A stretch of 64,000 bases of DNA from Cohnella algarum (GCF_016937515.1 NZ_JAFHKM010000002.1:858501-922500), one strand, 5' to 3'; positions 38,610 through 49,500 are shown, counted from the stretch's first letter. Notes: a model not told the origin generated them from the sequence alone. A program made the numbers and translations.

Positions 38610-38706
38610 CTTATCCACCCCTAGCCCTTGTAATGACATCCATCAAGTACAAGCATAGGGAGGAAATGTTAAGTCCATATCATCCGAAGGCCGTCGGTTT
38701 GTAAAT

Positions 38707-39339
38707 TTAACGTTTTCCTGTTTTTTCCGCCTTGTCTGGCTTGTCGGGTTTGTCCGGTTTATCGGGTTTGTCCGGTTTATCCGGCTTGTCAGGTTTATCC
38801 GGCTTGTCAGGTTTATCCGGCTTGCCGGGTTTGTCGATAACGTGCCGAAGGACGAATTCGTCGTTGGCCGCAAGCTCCCTCGGCGCCGCGTCCGTCGCCT
38901 TGATGCCGGTCAGCCTGATCGTCGTTTCCCCCTCCTTCAACGCCTTGAATTTCAGCGTCGCCAACGACTCCGTGCCGGTCGCGCCCGAAGGCAGCGTTTT
39001 GCGCGTCAACGCCAGCTCGACTTTTCCCTTGCGCGCGTCCGCCTTCCGCACCCAGTCGTTGAACCGCTTGCTTACGGAAATATGGCCGTCGGCTTTCAAC
39101 TGAAGCGCCTTCGGGTCGTATTCCACGACAAACTGGACCCCGAACAGGTCCTTCGCCTGCCCGGCCGCGACTTCCACTTCGAACGTGTCGCCTTTCTTGT
39201 GGCGGTCCGATTTGGGTTTGCCCGCGACGGACAGCGAGAGCCGCAGCTCTTCCTCTTCGGCCCGCGCGATGCCGGGCGCGGCCGGAACGAGCATCCAGAC
39301 GAGCGCGAGCGCAAGGCCCGCCAACATGAGTTTTCGCAA
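38707..39339 (-). CDS. Secreted cohesin-like protein with Pro-Asp-Lys repeat tail
   Basis: 210 residues. Signal peptide 1-27 (ends PGIARA), one cohesin-type domain (about 29-165: SLSVAGKPKSDRHKKGDTFE, FGVQFVVEYDPKALQL, ESLATLKFKALKEGETTI). The C-terminal tail of about 40 residues is built from repeats of Lys-Pro-Asp. No catalytic domain or dockerin is seen. TTG start at 39339 lies eight bases after AAGGAGG. Last gene of a run of carbohydrate-active genes whose larger members carry dockerin-like repeats, so it may be a non-catalytic partner or wall-bound adaptor. That role is inferred. Confidence 0.8.
   Translation of the reverse strand: MRKLMLAGLALALVWMLVPAAPGIARAEEEELRLSLSVAGKPKSDRHKKGDTFEVEVAAGQAKDLFGVQFVVEYDPKALQLKADGHISVSKRFNDWVRKADARKGKVELALTRKTLPSGATGTESLATLKFKALKEGETTIRLTGIKATDAAPRELAANDEFVLRHVIDKPGKPDKPDKPDKPDKPDKPDKPDKPDKPDKPDKAEKTGKR
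38739..38828. repeat. 9-bp tandem repeat encoding (Lys-Pro-Asp)n
   Basis: About ten 9-bp units (TTGTCCGGT / TTATCCGGC variants on the plus strand) encode the tail of the 38707 protein. Synonymous variation between units shows the peptide period is kept. Length may vary between strains by slippage. Confidence 0.9.
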
Positions 39340-39417
39340 GTTCGTTTCCTCCTTTTTGTCCCGGGGCGATGACGATGCGGCCGCGCGCGGGCGCAAACCG
39401 CATCGGCAAAGCGAAGG

Positions 39418-42400
39418 TCAGCTTTCCAGCAGCCGATCGGCTATGAAATCCAAGTCCGCGGCGTCGATGACGAGGTCGCGGTTCAAATCGCATGCGGCGT
39501 CGTAGCCGGGATCGGTCGCCGTCAACCCGTACCCTCGGGCGACGAGCGCCAGGTCGTCGATTTCGACCTCTCCGTCGCCATTGACGTCCGGATCGATCAG
39601 CAGAATGGACGCCTCGACGTCCTCTTCCACCGTAAAGCGCTCCGACGCGCCGTCTACATACTCCGAGCCGCTTCGCAGCGTCAGGACGAACGGTTCGTCC
39701 GGCTCGGCGACGAGAAACGTCAGCTGCAGCACCGGGACGTCGCCGTCGATGCCGGACGGGCCGTCCCCTTCGGTCCGGGTCGCGGTCGCGCGAACGAACG
39801 AATCGAATTCCTCGTAGGTCGCCTCCGCGTGCTCGCCGAATTGCGGGTGCGGGCGGACGTCCGTCAGCGTCAGCTTCGTCTTGTCGTAGGCGATATCCAG
39901 CGCGGCACCGTAAAGGTCGTCCGCATCGGCCGCTTCGACGTTGATCGTCACCGCTCCGTCCGAGATCGAGCCGGGCTCGACCGCGAAATCGAACGTCGTT
40001 CGGTCATCGGGACCGGGCTCGTCGCCGAGCGTGCGCACGGACGCCTCATCGATCCACAGCTCCGAATTCCGGTTCATGAAGCCGACCGTACCGGACGGAA
40101 CCGCCGTATCCGCGACGCCTTCGATGATCGGAACGCCATTGATAAACAAGGAGAACCGGTCGCCGGCCGCCTCGATGGCGTATTCGTTGTACTGGCGAAA
40201 ATCGAAGCCGGGAAGCTTGCCGGCAATCCGGACGGGCGGATGCAACGTGACGAATCCCGTTTCCGCCGTATATTTCGCGAACGAAACCTGGTCCGCCGCA
40301 TCGTTGAAGTCGAAATAGTAGTACGCTTGCGGGCTCGCGAACCGGACGAGCGCGCGCAGCTGCTCGCCGGCGCCGCCGTTTGCCGCGCCGCCGGCGTACT
40401 TGGCCGTAAATTCGAAACGGTAGTCGCGGGACGTCTGCTCGTAATCCGCCCAGGCCGACGCCTTGGCCGCTTTGCGGACCGGGTTCCCGCTCGTCGCCGT
40501 GCTCGTGCCCTTCATGACCATCGAATTTCGCGCCGGATCCGCCTCGTGCGACCACGACCCGACGCTGCCCGCGGCATCCCACTTCGTTGTAACGTCCTGC
40601 TCGAAGCCGTCGGAGAACAGCAGGCGGGACGGGCCGTACACCTCGAGCCGCGCGTCGCGTTCGTTGTTCGCCGTCTCCGCTTCGTCCCAGCCCGCCGCGC
40701 GAAGCTCGACGCTTACCTCGTACGCCCCCTGTTCGGCGGGACGCCAGGCGCCGGAGGTTACCGTGACCGTTTGGCCCGCCGCCAGCGCTTCCGGATGCCG
40801 CACGGTGCTCACCGTCTCCCCGTTCGCCTTAAAAATCGCCTCGAATCCTTCGCCCGGCGTCGCGCTCAAGCCGTCGTTGCGGACCGCGGCCCCGAAGACG
40901 ATATCCTTGCCCGCCTGCGGATACGACGGCGTCCAGGTCAGACCCGCGGCGGATAGATCCGGCCCGGCCGCCGGACGGAACGTTTGCCAGTTTTCGAAAT
41001 CGTATACGACCGCCTCCTCGCCGCGGCGGATCGTCAGCAGGCTCCCGCCGACCTCCTGATGCATGAACGGAGAATCGATCAGGGGCCAGGCCGTATAATC
41101 GACCGCCTCGCCATTTACGGTCCGCGCCCCGTTATACGTCAGGCTGAGCGTATCTCCCGCCAGCGACGTGTAGGTAAGCGACGGGTTGGCCTGCTCGAGC
41201 CCGGAGGCGTCCACCTCCGTGCGCGCGAGCACCGCCTGCGCGAAACGGTCCAGCTCGGCGTCGATCCGCTCCGCTTCGGAAAGCGCCCCGTCCTCCTCGG
41301 CGCCGTACGCCGACGGGTCGGCCGTTTCCACGATGACGCCGTTTTTCGTTCCATCGCTTTTCAGCACCGGCACGCGCAGCGAGCCGACGAACGACTCCGT
41401 CCAGACGTACGGCTTCAGCGGCTTGACCGCCAGCAGGACGCTGCCGCCGTGGGCAAAAATCCAGCCGCTCGGATCTTCCCGAATTTTTAATAGCGAGTCC
41501 GGAAACGGCCCGTTTATGAACTTGAACGGGTCGCCGGAAGGGATGTTGTAGACCGCGACGACCGCCCCGTCCTTTTGCAGCACCTGCTCGTACGGCGTCG
41601 CCCCCGATTCGATGCCGCCCCGCTTCGGATGGGTCATGAAAAAGGTGCTGTACGGACCGTCGGACGTCCAGCGGACGAACCAGCGCCGCATTTGATCCGA
41701 CCAGCCGAGGCTGCCCGCTCCGTCGAACTGGCTGGCGACCCCGTAGTTTTCGGTCATGTAGGTCGTTTTGCGGTAGCCGTGCGGCGGATTGAGCTTGTTG
41801 GTCGGATGCTGGTCGTGGCTTTCCTTGTGCACGTACGGCGCGCTCCGGTCGGCCGCGATGTCCGCCAGCAGGCCGGGCAGCCGGTAGGACGAGGACGCGG
41901 CGATGACCGAATACATTCCTTCCGGGTAGCCGAACTCGTTCACCCGGAGGCTCGGCGCGCGTTCGCCGCCGAAGTAAAGCCAGGCCATGATCGTCCCGGC
42001 GCCTCCGATTTCCGGGCTCATTCCGTTGTAATCGCGCAGCGTCGACGATACCCAGTAGCCGTTCATCCATTCTCCCGCGATGTTCGCCAGCATGGCGTCG
42101 AGCGTCATTTTCGCCATTTGCCGCATCTCTTCGTCCTGCGCGAACTCGTAGAGCATGAGCAGGCATTCGACGTACAGCGCGGCGTAGGTCGTCGAATCGT
42201 ATTCCTTCATGCCGTAGGTGACGAAACGCTTCATCATGCTCCGCAAATCCTGCTCGGCAAACTGCTTCGTCGCCGCTGCCCGGCTCCAGTCCGGCCACGT
42301 CTGGGCGACCAGATAGCCCGCGGTCCGGAACTTGATGAAATGGTTTTCCGTGCTGCCGTTCTGGCTGTAGTCGATGGCCGTCAGCTTCGCCTTCACCTTT

Positions 42401-44760
42401 TCCCGGAGCGCTTCCGGATACAAATGTCCGAATCGCAAGTAGGTGTCGATGTTCGCCGTATAAAAGAACATGGACGCGCCGGCCGGATTGTCGTTGATGC
42501 TGTCCACGATGTCCAGCGCCGTTTCGACGTCGACGCCCCGCTCGAACCGCGCCTGGGCGTAAAAAATCGCTTCCTTCACCCACAGCGTGCGGTCCGTCTG
42601 CTCGGGCCGCTCCGTCGCGAACGTGTCCAAAATGAGGTCCGCCCGCTTTTCGAAATCCGTTTTTTCCGCTTCGGACTTGCGGACTTTGACCGCCGTATAC
42701 GCGGTCGTTTCGTTGTTCAGATCGTTGCCCTCCGCCACCGTTTCCCCGATGTCGGCGACGGCCAGCACCGCATGGGTTCCCGGTTCGGCCGTCCACGGCG
42801 CCGAAGCCGTGACGGTAACGGTTTGGCCCGGCTCGACGATGCCGGAATGGACGCCCGTGGCGACGAGCGCTACGTTCACGGACGGGTCGACCTTAAATCC
42901 CACCGTAAACTCGGCCTGCGCCGTCGCGGCGAGCCCGCGGTTTTCCACCTCGGCGAGGAACGTCACTTCGTCGCCGGGCTCAGGCTCGGCGGGCGACATG
43001 GCGACGCCGGCGACGACAAGGTCCGGGAGGTTCACCTGCTCGACGTTCACCTCGTCGAACTCCGCCCGGACCAGTTGGCCGCGGTTCCGCGACGCGACGG
43101 TCATGCCGGCTTCGAGCTCTTCGTCCATCTCCTGCCTGCGGACAGCCAGCGGCTCTCCCCACTGCACCCCGTCCGAAGACGCGTAAGCCGAGAACGCGTC
43201 GCCCGACCGCTGCAGCTTGACGTAAACCGGTGCCGCAACCGACGATCGCAGCTCGACCGCTTCCGCCGCTCCCCCGCCGCTGCGGCTCTCGAGCCGCAGC
43301 GAGCCGCCGGCGAGCAGCCGCACGCCGACGAAATCGCCGCCCGGGCCCGCGCCCTCCCGGAGCATGACGCCGGAGCCGGCCGACGCGCCCGCGTTCGCCA
43401 GCGGATGCAGCCGGAGCGATATCGCGGTGTCGCCGGCCGCTTTCCGGTGCACGAACGTAAATTCGTCGGCGCTTCCGGCGATGTCGAAGCCCGAGCTTTC
43501 CGCCGCGAACGTTCCGTCCGCATAGACGGCCGACCCTGCCAGGGCGTGGCTGCCGACCTGCGTGTGGGTCCACCCGTCCGGCAGCCTCGTCTCCGCGTCG
43601 GCGATGCGGATCGGGTAGACCCGGGCGCCGCTCTCGAACCCTTCGGCATACACCCTGACCTCATGCGGGCCGGCCGACGCGGGCACCCAGGGCGCGGAGA
43701 CGACGGTCGTCCGCCAGCCGCGCGGCAGGGAGACGTTCGCCGCGGTGCCGGCGACAATTTGGCCTCCGACCTCGAAGCGAACGGTCAGATCGCCCGCGAA
43801 GTCTTTTTCGCCCGCGTTCCGGATTTCGGCGTTGAAGAGGACGGAGTCGCCGGCGAACGGGCCGACCGGCTCCCACGTCAGTCCGGCGACCGTCAGGTTC
43901 GCCGTTCCCGTTTCGTCGGGATAGGTCGGGTTCCCGTACACTTCGAGCTCGGTCAGCTGGATGCCGTTTGCCGCGTTCGAGTTGGAGCTTCCCGCGATCC
44001 GGACGTACCGGACCTTCGCCGGATCGAACGCGATCTCGTGCCGGTTCTTGGGCGTCCGTTCGAACCGGTAGCTCTGCGCGGGCGCAAGGGTCATGAACGC
44101 GGTGCCGTCAAGGCTGCCCTCGACGGCCAGCGTCTGGGTTCGCGCGCTCCAGTCCGGGCCGAGCGAGACGGCGACCTTGTCGACGACGTAAGGCGCCTGC
44201 AGGTCGACGGTCAGGTGCGCGGGCGCGCCGGCCGCTTCCCATTGGGTGGCGGCGTCGCCGTCGACGGCGTTCGCCGCCACCCGGCCGCTGCCCGTTTTCT
44301 CCGAGCTCGCCGTCGCCGGCTTGCCGCGCGCAAGTTCGGCCGCGGGCATCGCCAGCATCCGCGCGAGCTCGGCGGACGACCCGGCGAGCTTCGCCGCGAC
44401 GCGGTGCTCGTTCGGCGCGGCCGTCCACGCTTGCTCCGCCGCGACGGTTACCGACTGGCCGGGGGCGATCGCCCCGCCGTACACGGCCTGCGCCACCGAA
44501 ACGCCGTCGACCGTAAAGGCGACCTCCACCGGCGCGGACGTCGCTGCGCCGCCCTGATTTTCCACGACCGCGTAAAACCCGACTTCCTCGCCCACGGCCG
44601 GCTCGGCAGGCGTCCAGCCGAGCTCCTTCAGCGCGACCCGGGGGGCGGGCTCCGGTTCGGCCGGAAGCTCCTCCGCGGCCCCCTTCTGCGCCGGCAGCGG
44701 CAGTCCGCCCAGCAGCAGCGCCATCGCGAGCGGGAAGGCTATCCATCGTTTGACTCGCAT
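39418..44760 (-). CDS. Giant secreted multidomain protein: CARDB, F5/8-type, toroid lyase-like core, LamG-like, cohesin and dockerin-like
   Basis: 1780 residues. Signal peptide 1-29. Then CARDB-like Ig module (about 42-125) and F5/8 type C (discoidin) module (about 145-276: ARGKPATASS, RYVRIAGSS, ELEVYG). A second CARDB, a concanavalin-like module (about 395-575) and a third CARDB (about 585-690) follow. A helical core (about 705-1010) resembles an alpha/alpha toroid, with a beta-sheet region after it, as in polysaccharide lyases (NHFIKFRTAGYL, NYGVASQFDGAGSLG, HPKRGGIES). A fourth CARDB and a LamG-like module (about 1420-1600) precede a cohesin-type module (about 1605-1720). Dockerin-like calcium repeats (DVNGDGEVEIDDLALVARGY and DLNRDLVIDAADLDFIADRL) close the protein. 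ATG at 44760. Polysaccharide substrate unknown. Confidence 0.85.
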   Translation of the reverse strand: MRVKRWIAFPLAMALLLGGLPLPAQKGAAEELPAEPEPAPRVALKELGWTPAEPAVGEEVGFYAVVENQGGAATSAPVEVAFTVDGVSVAQAVYGGAIAPGQSVTVAAEQAWTAAPNEHRVAAKLAGSSAELARMLAMPAAELARGKPATASSEKTGSGRVAANAVDGDAATQWEAAGAPAHLTVDLQAPYVVDKVAVSLGPDWSARTQTLAVEGSLDGTAFMTLAPAQSYRFERTPKNRHEIAFDPAKVRYVRIAGSSNSNAANGIQLTELEVYGNPTYPDETGTANLTVAGLTWEPVGPFAGDSVLFNAEIRNAGEKDFAGDLTVRFEVGGQIVAGTAANVSLPRGWRTTVVSAPWVPASAGPHEVRVYAEGFESGARVYPIRIADAETRLPDGWTHTQVGSHALAGSAVYADGTFAAESSGFDIAGSADEFTFVHRKAAGDTAISLRLHPLANAGASAGSGVMLREGAGPGGDFVGVRLLAGGSLRLESRSGGGAAEAVELRSSVAAPVYVKLQRSGDAFSAYASSDGVQWGEPLAVRRQEMDEELEAGMTVASRNRGQLVRAEFDEVNVEQVNLPDLVVAGVAMSPAEPEPGDEVTFLAEVENRGLAATAQAEFTVGFKVDPSVNVALVATGVHSGIVEPGQTVTVTASAPWTAEPGTHAVLAVADIGETVAEGNDLNNETTAYTAVKVRKSEAEKTDFEKRADLILDTFATERPEQTDRTLWVKEAIFYAQARFERGVDVETALDIVDSINDNPAGASMFFYTANIDTYLRFGHLYPEALREKVKAKLTAIDYSQNGSTENHFIKFRTAGYLVAQTWPDWSRAAATKQFAEQDLRSMMKRFVTYGMKEYDSTTYAALYVECLLMLYEFAQDEEMRQMAKMTLDAMLANIAGEWMNGYWVSSTLRDYNGMSPEIGGAGTIMAWLYFGGERAPSLRVNEFGYPEGMYSVIAASSSYRLPGLLADIAADRSAPYVHKESHDQHPTNKLNPPHGYRKTTYMTENYGVASQFDGAGSLGWSDQMRRWFVRWTSDGPYSTFFMTHPKRGGIESGATPYEQVLQKDGAVVAVYNIPSGDPFKFINGPFPDSLLKIREDPSGWIFAHGGSVLLAVKPLKPYVWTESFVGSLRVPVLKSDGTKNGVIVETADPSAYGAEEDGALSEAERIDAELDRFAQAVLARTEVDASGLEQANPSLTYTSLAGDTLSLTYNGARTVNGEAVDYTAWPLIDSPFMHQEVGGSLLTIRRGEEAVVYDFENWQTFRPAAGPDLSAAGLTWTPSYPQAGKDIVFGAAVRNDGLSATPGEGFEAIFKANGETVSTVRHPEALAAGQTVTVTSGAWRPAEQGAYEVSVELRAAGWDEAETANNERDARLEVYGPSRLLFSDGFEQDVTTKWDAAGSVGSWSHEADPARNSMVMKGTSTATSGNPVRKAAKASAWADYEQTSRDYRFEFTAKYAGGAANGGAGEQLRALVRFASPQAYYYFDFNDAADQVSFAKYTAETGFVTLHPPVRIAGKLPGFDFRQYNEYAIEAAGDRFSLFINGVPIIEGVADTAVPSGTVGFMNRNSELWIDEASVRTLGDEPGPDDRTTFDFAVEPGSISDGAVTINVEAADADDLYGAALDIAYDKTKLTLTDVRPHPQFGEHAEATYEEFDSFVRATATRTEGDGPSGIDGDVPVLQLTFLVAEPDEPFVLTLRSGSEYVDGASERFTVEEDVEASILLIDPDVNGDGEVEIDDLALVARGYGLTATDPGYDAACDLNRDLVIDAADLDFIADRLLES

Positions 44761-44787
44761 TTCGCCATCCTCCGTTTCCTCAAATGA

Positions 44788-46509
44788 TCAGGACCGCAAA
44801 TACCGCGAAGCGACATAGGCCAGATCGATAATGTCGATGATGCCGTCCTTGTTCATGTCGTAAACCGCCTTGTACCCCGTCTCTCCTTCGCGCTTCCCGA
44901 ACGAGCGGGCGATCGTCTCGATCGCTTTCGGATTCGGCTTTCCGCCCGTCACCGCCGCCGTATCGGCAACCGCGACCCGAAGCTCGCCGCCTTGCGGAAC
45001 GACCGCCGCTTGCCCGCCGCTATTCGAAACGCCGACAGGGCCCGGCACGGCGAAGTCGGCCGCCCCGTCTTCGGAAAGCGCCGCAAACTCCAGCCGGATC
45101 AAATCCGCGCTGCCAAAGGCGCCCGGCACGGCGCCCGTCCGGCTTGCCGCGACGCGCACGGTTCCGCCGTCGTCCTCGTACCGCAAATAACCGTCGCCGC
45201 CGGGAGCGAACGCCTCCGCCAATTCGGCCCGGTTCAGCCGGAAAAGGCTCGGGTCGTAACGTAACGTCAGCTCGACGGCATACAGATCGTCCGCCTCCTC
45301 CGCCGCGACCGTCACGGCGACTTTCTCGCCGACTTCCACGATCGGCTTGTCGGCGGCCAACGCGATGGACGTGCCGGACACCGGATCCGGGTCCTCGGCG
45401 GTGTCGGCGAGCGCGAACCGGTCGTAGCCGCCCGGGTTTTTGCCGTCGGCGAGGCCGCGCGTCCATTGGATGAAATTGTCCCGGCCCATCTGAAAGTCCG
45501 CGTCGTTGACCGCGTAGTTCATGCCGAGCTTCGTCCCTTCCGCCAGCGCCAGGCCATGGATCAGCCCGCGCGGAATCTTGATCTCGTACGTCGTTTCCTT
45601 CGCCTCCTCGTCGCGGGCGATCGCGAACGGCAGCAGCTCCCCGGCGCTTCCGTTCGGATTCGGCGGACGCGAGAAGAAGATGTTCGCGAGCAGCCGGCCG
45701 TCGTCATGCCGCGCGAAGCCCCATTCCATGTCGTCCTGGTTGTAGGCAGCCGGGCTGTCGGCCAGCGGATCGATCGCGAATTGCAGCGAATCGTTTTTCC
45801 ACATGTTCGCGGCGTCCTCCGAGTTTTTGTGAATGTCGTCCGACACCTTCGCCGCCAGGTACAGATGACCGTCGTCCCACATCGCGTACGCCGTCGCGTC
45901 CAGGTTGCCGGGGTCGTACACGCCGGTGTTGTTCCGGCCGGCCCCGCGCAGATGAACGGGATACGCCGCCGTCCAGTCGTCCAGCCGGCCGTCGACGGCG
46001 ACCGTCCCCGTCTTCTCGATCAGGAGAAAATCGAGCGGAACCTGCGCGTCGTCGAAGATGACCCGGCCGCTTGCCGATTCGGTCACCGTAATCCGGTTCG
46101 AATATTCGTTGAAGTCGCGGGCTTCGCGGTAGTCCCAGCGGAAGGCGAGCGTGACGGTTTCGTCCTTGCCGAGATCCGCGAACGTATCGCCCGAAACCGG
46201 AGCGAGCGGCTCGCCGTCGGGACCGTACACCGTCACCTTGCCGGATTTCGGAGCCGCGGAGCGACCTTGCAGCCGCACTTGAATTTCGTCCAGCTCGGCG
46301 ATCGGCTTGCCGACCGGCAAAATCCCGGCGGCGATCGCGCTTTCGACGGTCAGCTCGATAGCCGCCTCGTCGACGACGGCGCCGCCGACGACGAGTTCGA
46401 CCTTCGGTTCGTAGACACCCTCCGGCGCGTCGGCCGGAATCGCGAGCGTATGCTCGAAGCGGTACGTCCCGCCGGGAGCGATCGTCGCCGTCAGCGTCTC
46501 CGCCTCCCC
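44788..46509 (-). CDS. C-terminal part of the giant GH-A-like protein (CBM9-like, cohesin, dockerin-like), frameshifted off
   Basis: Not a separate gene in my reading: it has no start of its own. It continues the gene that begins at 51188, in the next frame, from the joining point near 46509. Order: remainder of an Ig-like module (PPEGWGEAETLTATIAPGGT after repair), then an Ig-like module. A CBM9/DOMON-type carbohydrate-binding module follows, with VDGRLDDWTAAYPVHL, AYAMWDDGHLYLAAKVSDD and NDSLQFAIDP. Then a cohesin-type module (EADDLYAVELTLRYDPSLF) and a terminal dockerin-like repeat (YDMNKDGIIDIIDLAYVASR). About 573 residues to the stop at 44788. The protein would end in the same kind of cohesin plus dockerin pair as its neighbour. 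Confidence 0.78.
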   Translation of the reverse strand, partial: GEAETLTATIAPGGTYRFEHTLAIPADAPEGVYEPKVELVVGGAVVDEAAIELTVESAIAAGILPVGKPIAELDEIQVRLQGRSAAPKSGKVTVYGPDGEPLAPVSGDTFADLGKDETVTLAFRWDYREARDFNEYSNRITVTESASGRVIFDDAQVPLDFLLIEKTGTVAVDGRLDDWTAAYPVHLRGAGRNNTGVYDPGNLDATAYAMWDDGHLYLAAKVSDDIHKNSEDAANMWKNDSLQFAIDPLADSPAAYNQDDMEWGFARHDDGRLLANIFFSRPPNPNGSAGELLPFAIARDEEAKETTYEIKIPRGLIHGLALAEGTKLGMNYAVNDADFQMGRDNFIQWTRGLADGKNPGGYDRFALADTAEDPDPVSGTSIALAADKPIVEVGEKVAVTVAAEEADDLYAVELTLRYDPSLFRLNRAELAEAFAPGGDGYLRYEDDGGTVRVAASRTGAVPGAFGSADLIRLEFAALSEDGAADFAVPGPVGVSNSGGQAAVVPQGGELRVAVADTAAVTGGKPNPKAIETIARSFGKREGETGYKAVYDMNKDGIIDIIDLAYVASRYLRS

Positions 46510-49500
46510 CAGCCTTCGGGCGGTACGATCCGCACGGCGGCGCTGACGCTTTCCGCGGTATCGTTGGCGACGGTGCCCGCCAATTCGCTCGCGTAGCCGG
46601 CCTCCGCGTTCCGCTTGACCGGCGTCACGTTCAGCCACGCTCCCACATACACGGGAGCGTCCGCCGCCGTCATCCGCAGCGCGACCGCGGCGAACTCGCG
46701 GGCGAGCAGCCCGTATGCGTAGCTTGCGGCATCGGCCCCGCGCTCGCGGTTGTTTTCCGCCAGCCTGCCGTAGCGCTCGGCCCGCATGACCGCCGCGTTG
46801 CCGACCGGCAGCACGTAGTCGTCCCCCGCCCTCGCCTCAAGAGCGGACCGGGCCGCAGCCACCGCGGCCGCATAGTCCGGAACGGCCGAACCCGCACCCG
46901 CACCCGCTCCCTGTTCGCTCTTCGCCTGGATCAAGGCCTGGGCGGCCGCTTCCGCATAATAGTAAAGCGCTTCCATAACGACGAAAGCCTGCTTCCGCTC
47001 CGCTTGTCCGGCCTCGATCGCGCTCGCCATGTCGCTCATTAAGCCATACAGGCTGCCGATGCCCTGCTCGAGCCCCGCCGCCTTGTCCGCGAGCGCCGGT
47101 TCGCGCATCGCCGTTTCGAGCCGCTGTCCGATGCCTTCCAGCCTTCCGAGCAGCTCCGCCACGGCCGCGGCGTTGTCCGCCGTTTCCAGCTTCGCGATTT
47201 TGCCCGCGGCGTCTTCGCGGTAATCGCCCTGCAGCGCAATCGCCGCCTCGTACAGCGCGTCGGCCGAAGCGTTCAAAATAAAGATCGGCGAACCCGATAC
47301 CGTAACCTCCGCTTGGCCGTTCGTCGCCGCCACCGTCCGGTCGCGTCCCTCGATCGACCGCACGACGACTTCGTCGGTGCCGACGTCGATCGCAAGCTGC
47401 GACGTAGCCGGGTTGCTCGCGGGATCGTCCTTGTGATCGACCGACCGCCAGGCGGCGATGATCGGCTTGCCGTCCTTCAGGAAGACGTAGGCTCTGACTT
47501 TGCCGTCGGGCACTTCCAGTCGTCCGGCATAGGCCGCTCCGGCCAGCGTCGTCATCAGGTTGTTGACCGCGCCGTACGCCAGCTTGGGCCTGCCGTCCAC
47601 GTCGGTGATGCCCCAGAAAATTTCGTAATAGTTTTCGTCCGTGCCGTCGTTTTTGAAATTGTAATACTCCCACGCCCTGACCTTCGGCTCCGTCATATAA
47701 ATCAGAAACGCTCGCGCAATGTAATCCCGCTGCACCTCTTCGCTCACGTTCGGGTAGCCGCCCTTGGCCGTCGGCCAGCCGCCTTCGGTCAGGTAGAAAT
47801 CTTTCCAGCCCCCGTACGCGTCGATCATGCCGCCGATATCGTCCACGAACGATTCGATGGCGCCGTCCGGCATCGCGTTGTACACGTACGGATGCCAGGA
47901 AAACGCGTCCGCGAAGTTGTACGCCCCGAGCTCCAGCTCCCTCGGGAGCACGCTCCGGACGCTCGACGTGTGGCCCCCGGCGATCAGCGCGCTGCCCGGA
48001 TTCGCTTTTTTCGTTCCGAGATAGAGCCGCTTCCACTGCTGAACGATTTCGTACGGAATGTACGGATCGACAAACAGCTCCGGCTCGTTGGACGTTTCGA
48101 AGGTCCGGATCAGCCCCCGGTACCGGTTCGCGCTCTCGTAGGCGAAGCGTTCGAGCAGCCGCAGGCCTTCGTAGGAAGCGGCCGTCGCCGTGTCTTCGAT
48201 CACGCCGAACACGGGGATACTGTTCAGGCCGAAGCTGGCGATTTTGTTCAAATACGCGTCCGTCTTCGCAAAGTCGAATACGGGCTTGCCGTCTGCGCCG
48301 TATTGGCCCGTGAAGCTGTCGGCGATGTTAAGCGTGCTTCGGTGGTGCCTCGCCCCCGTTTTGCGGACGGCGTCCATTATGTCGTCGCGCCAGTTTTCCT
48401 TGTAGTGCGTATTGAACCCGAACTTCGACTCGATGTCGGCGTCGATTTCCGGCGTTTCGGGAATTTCCCGGACGACCGCCATCCGCATCGTTTTCGTCGA
48501 CGCGTCGCTCCGCACGCCGTCCACGTAAAGCTCGACTTCGACGTCGTACGTGCCGATGTCCCCGATGCCCGGCTCGAACGTCAGCTCCTCGTTCAGTTCT
48601 CCGTAGGCCGCAAGCTCGTATTCCCGCTCGCCGGACGCGACGAGCTCCCGTTCGCCGTCGGCCCGCCGGACCTTGTAGGCAACCTTGTACGTGTGCGCCT
48701 CCGCGCCCCCCGAGACGAAGACGTTCAGCCCCGGCGCCTCGCCCGGTCCGTAAATGCCCGTGTAATTGCCTGCCGGCTCGACGTTGTAGATATGCTCCGG
48801 CTCCAGCGGGACGATTTCGAACGAGTCGATCAGCAGCTCGATGCCGTTGACCGTGCCGAATTGGATGTAGCCTTTGTCCATCCGCAGCGTGTCGAAGTCG
48901 TCGACGCCGATCACCTTTTCCCCGTCGATGTAAAGCTCGTGGGTGATGCCCGACGCCCGGATTTCGTAGTCGACCCAGCGGTTGTCGAGCGCTTCGTTAT
49001 ACGTGCCCAAATAATAGTTGCCGCCGAGATCGGTTTTGCGCATGATGAAATACCGCCAGTTGTGGGTCCCCCACTCCATCGAATAGTTGTTGTTGTCGTT
49101 TTGGGTCCGGTAACGCAACCGCCACACGTTGTAATACTCGTCGCTCGTGCGGACGTATTTGGCCCGGAACTTCAAAATAAAGTTGTCGATGCTGCCGTAC
49201 GCCGGATTCGACAGCGTGGCGGACGGGTAAACGGTGCCGACCCGGCCGTTCAGGCGCAGCGCCTTGCCTCCTTCCGGAAGCGCCGCGATTTTGGCGTCGC
49301 CGCGCACCGTCCAGCCCGCGGGCACGCTGCCGACCGCAAGCGATTCGAAATCGTTCGCGTACGGCTCGAACGCCCCGACGGCTACCGACGCGTCGCCGGA
49401 CGCCGGATACCGGGCCGCGTTGCCGGCCTCGTCCCGTACCGCGATATGGTAGCCGACGGCGGAGGACCGGTTCGTGCCCGGAATCGTCGCGCGATAGATG

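Noticed and set aside
38610..38706. PHO box upstream of phoX
   Set aside because: TTTACA and TTAACA occur in 11-base phase (33 apart), but the two intervening hexamers do not match. Too weak to claim, though phosphate control is expected from function.
38741..38830. CRISPR-like array
   Set aside because: The 9-bp periodic repeats code for Lys-Pro-Asp within an open frame. There are no spacers, no 24-40-bp repeat unit and no cas genes; no CRISPR array was seen anywhere in the window.
41575..44787. 1070-codon plus-strand open frame, and a similar one at 47313-50357
   Set aside because: Both are complementary to the large secreted-protein genes and have shadow-like composition; no signal peptide or domain.
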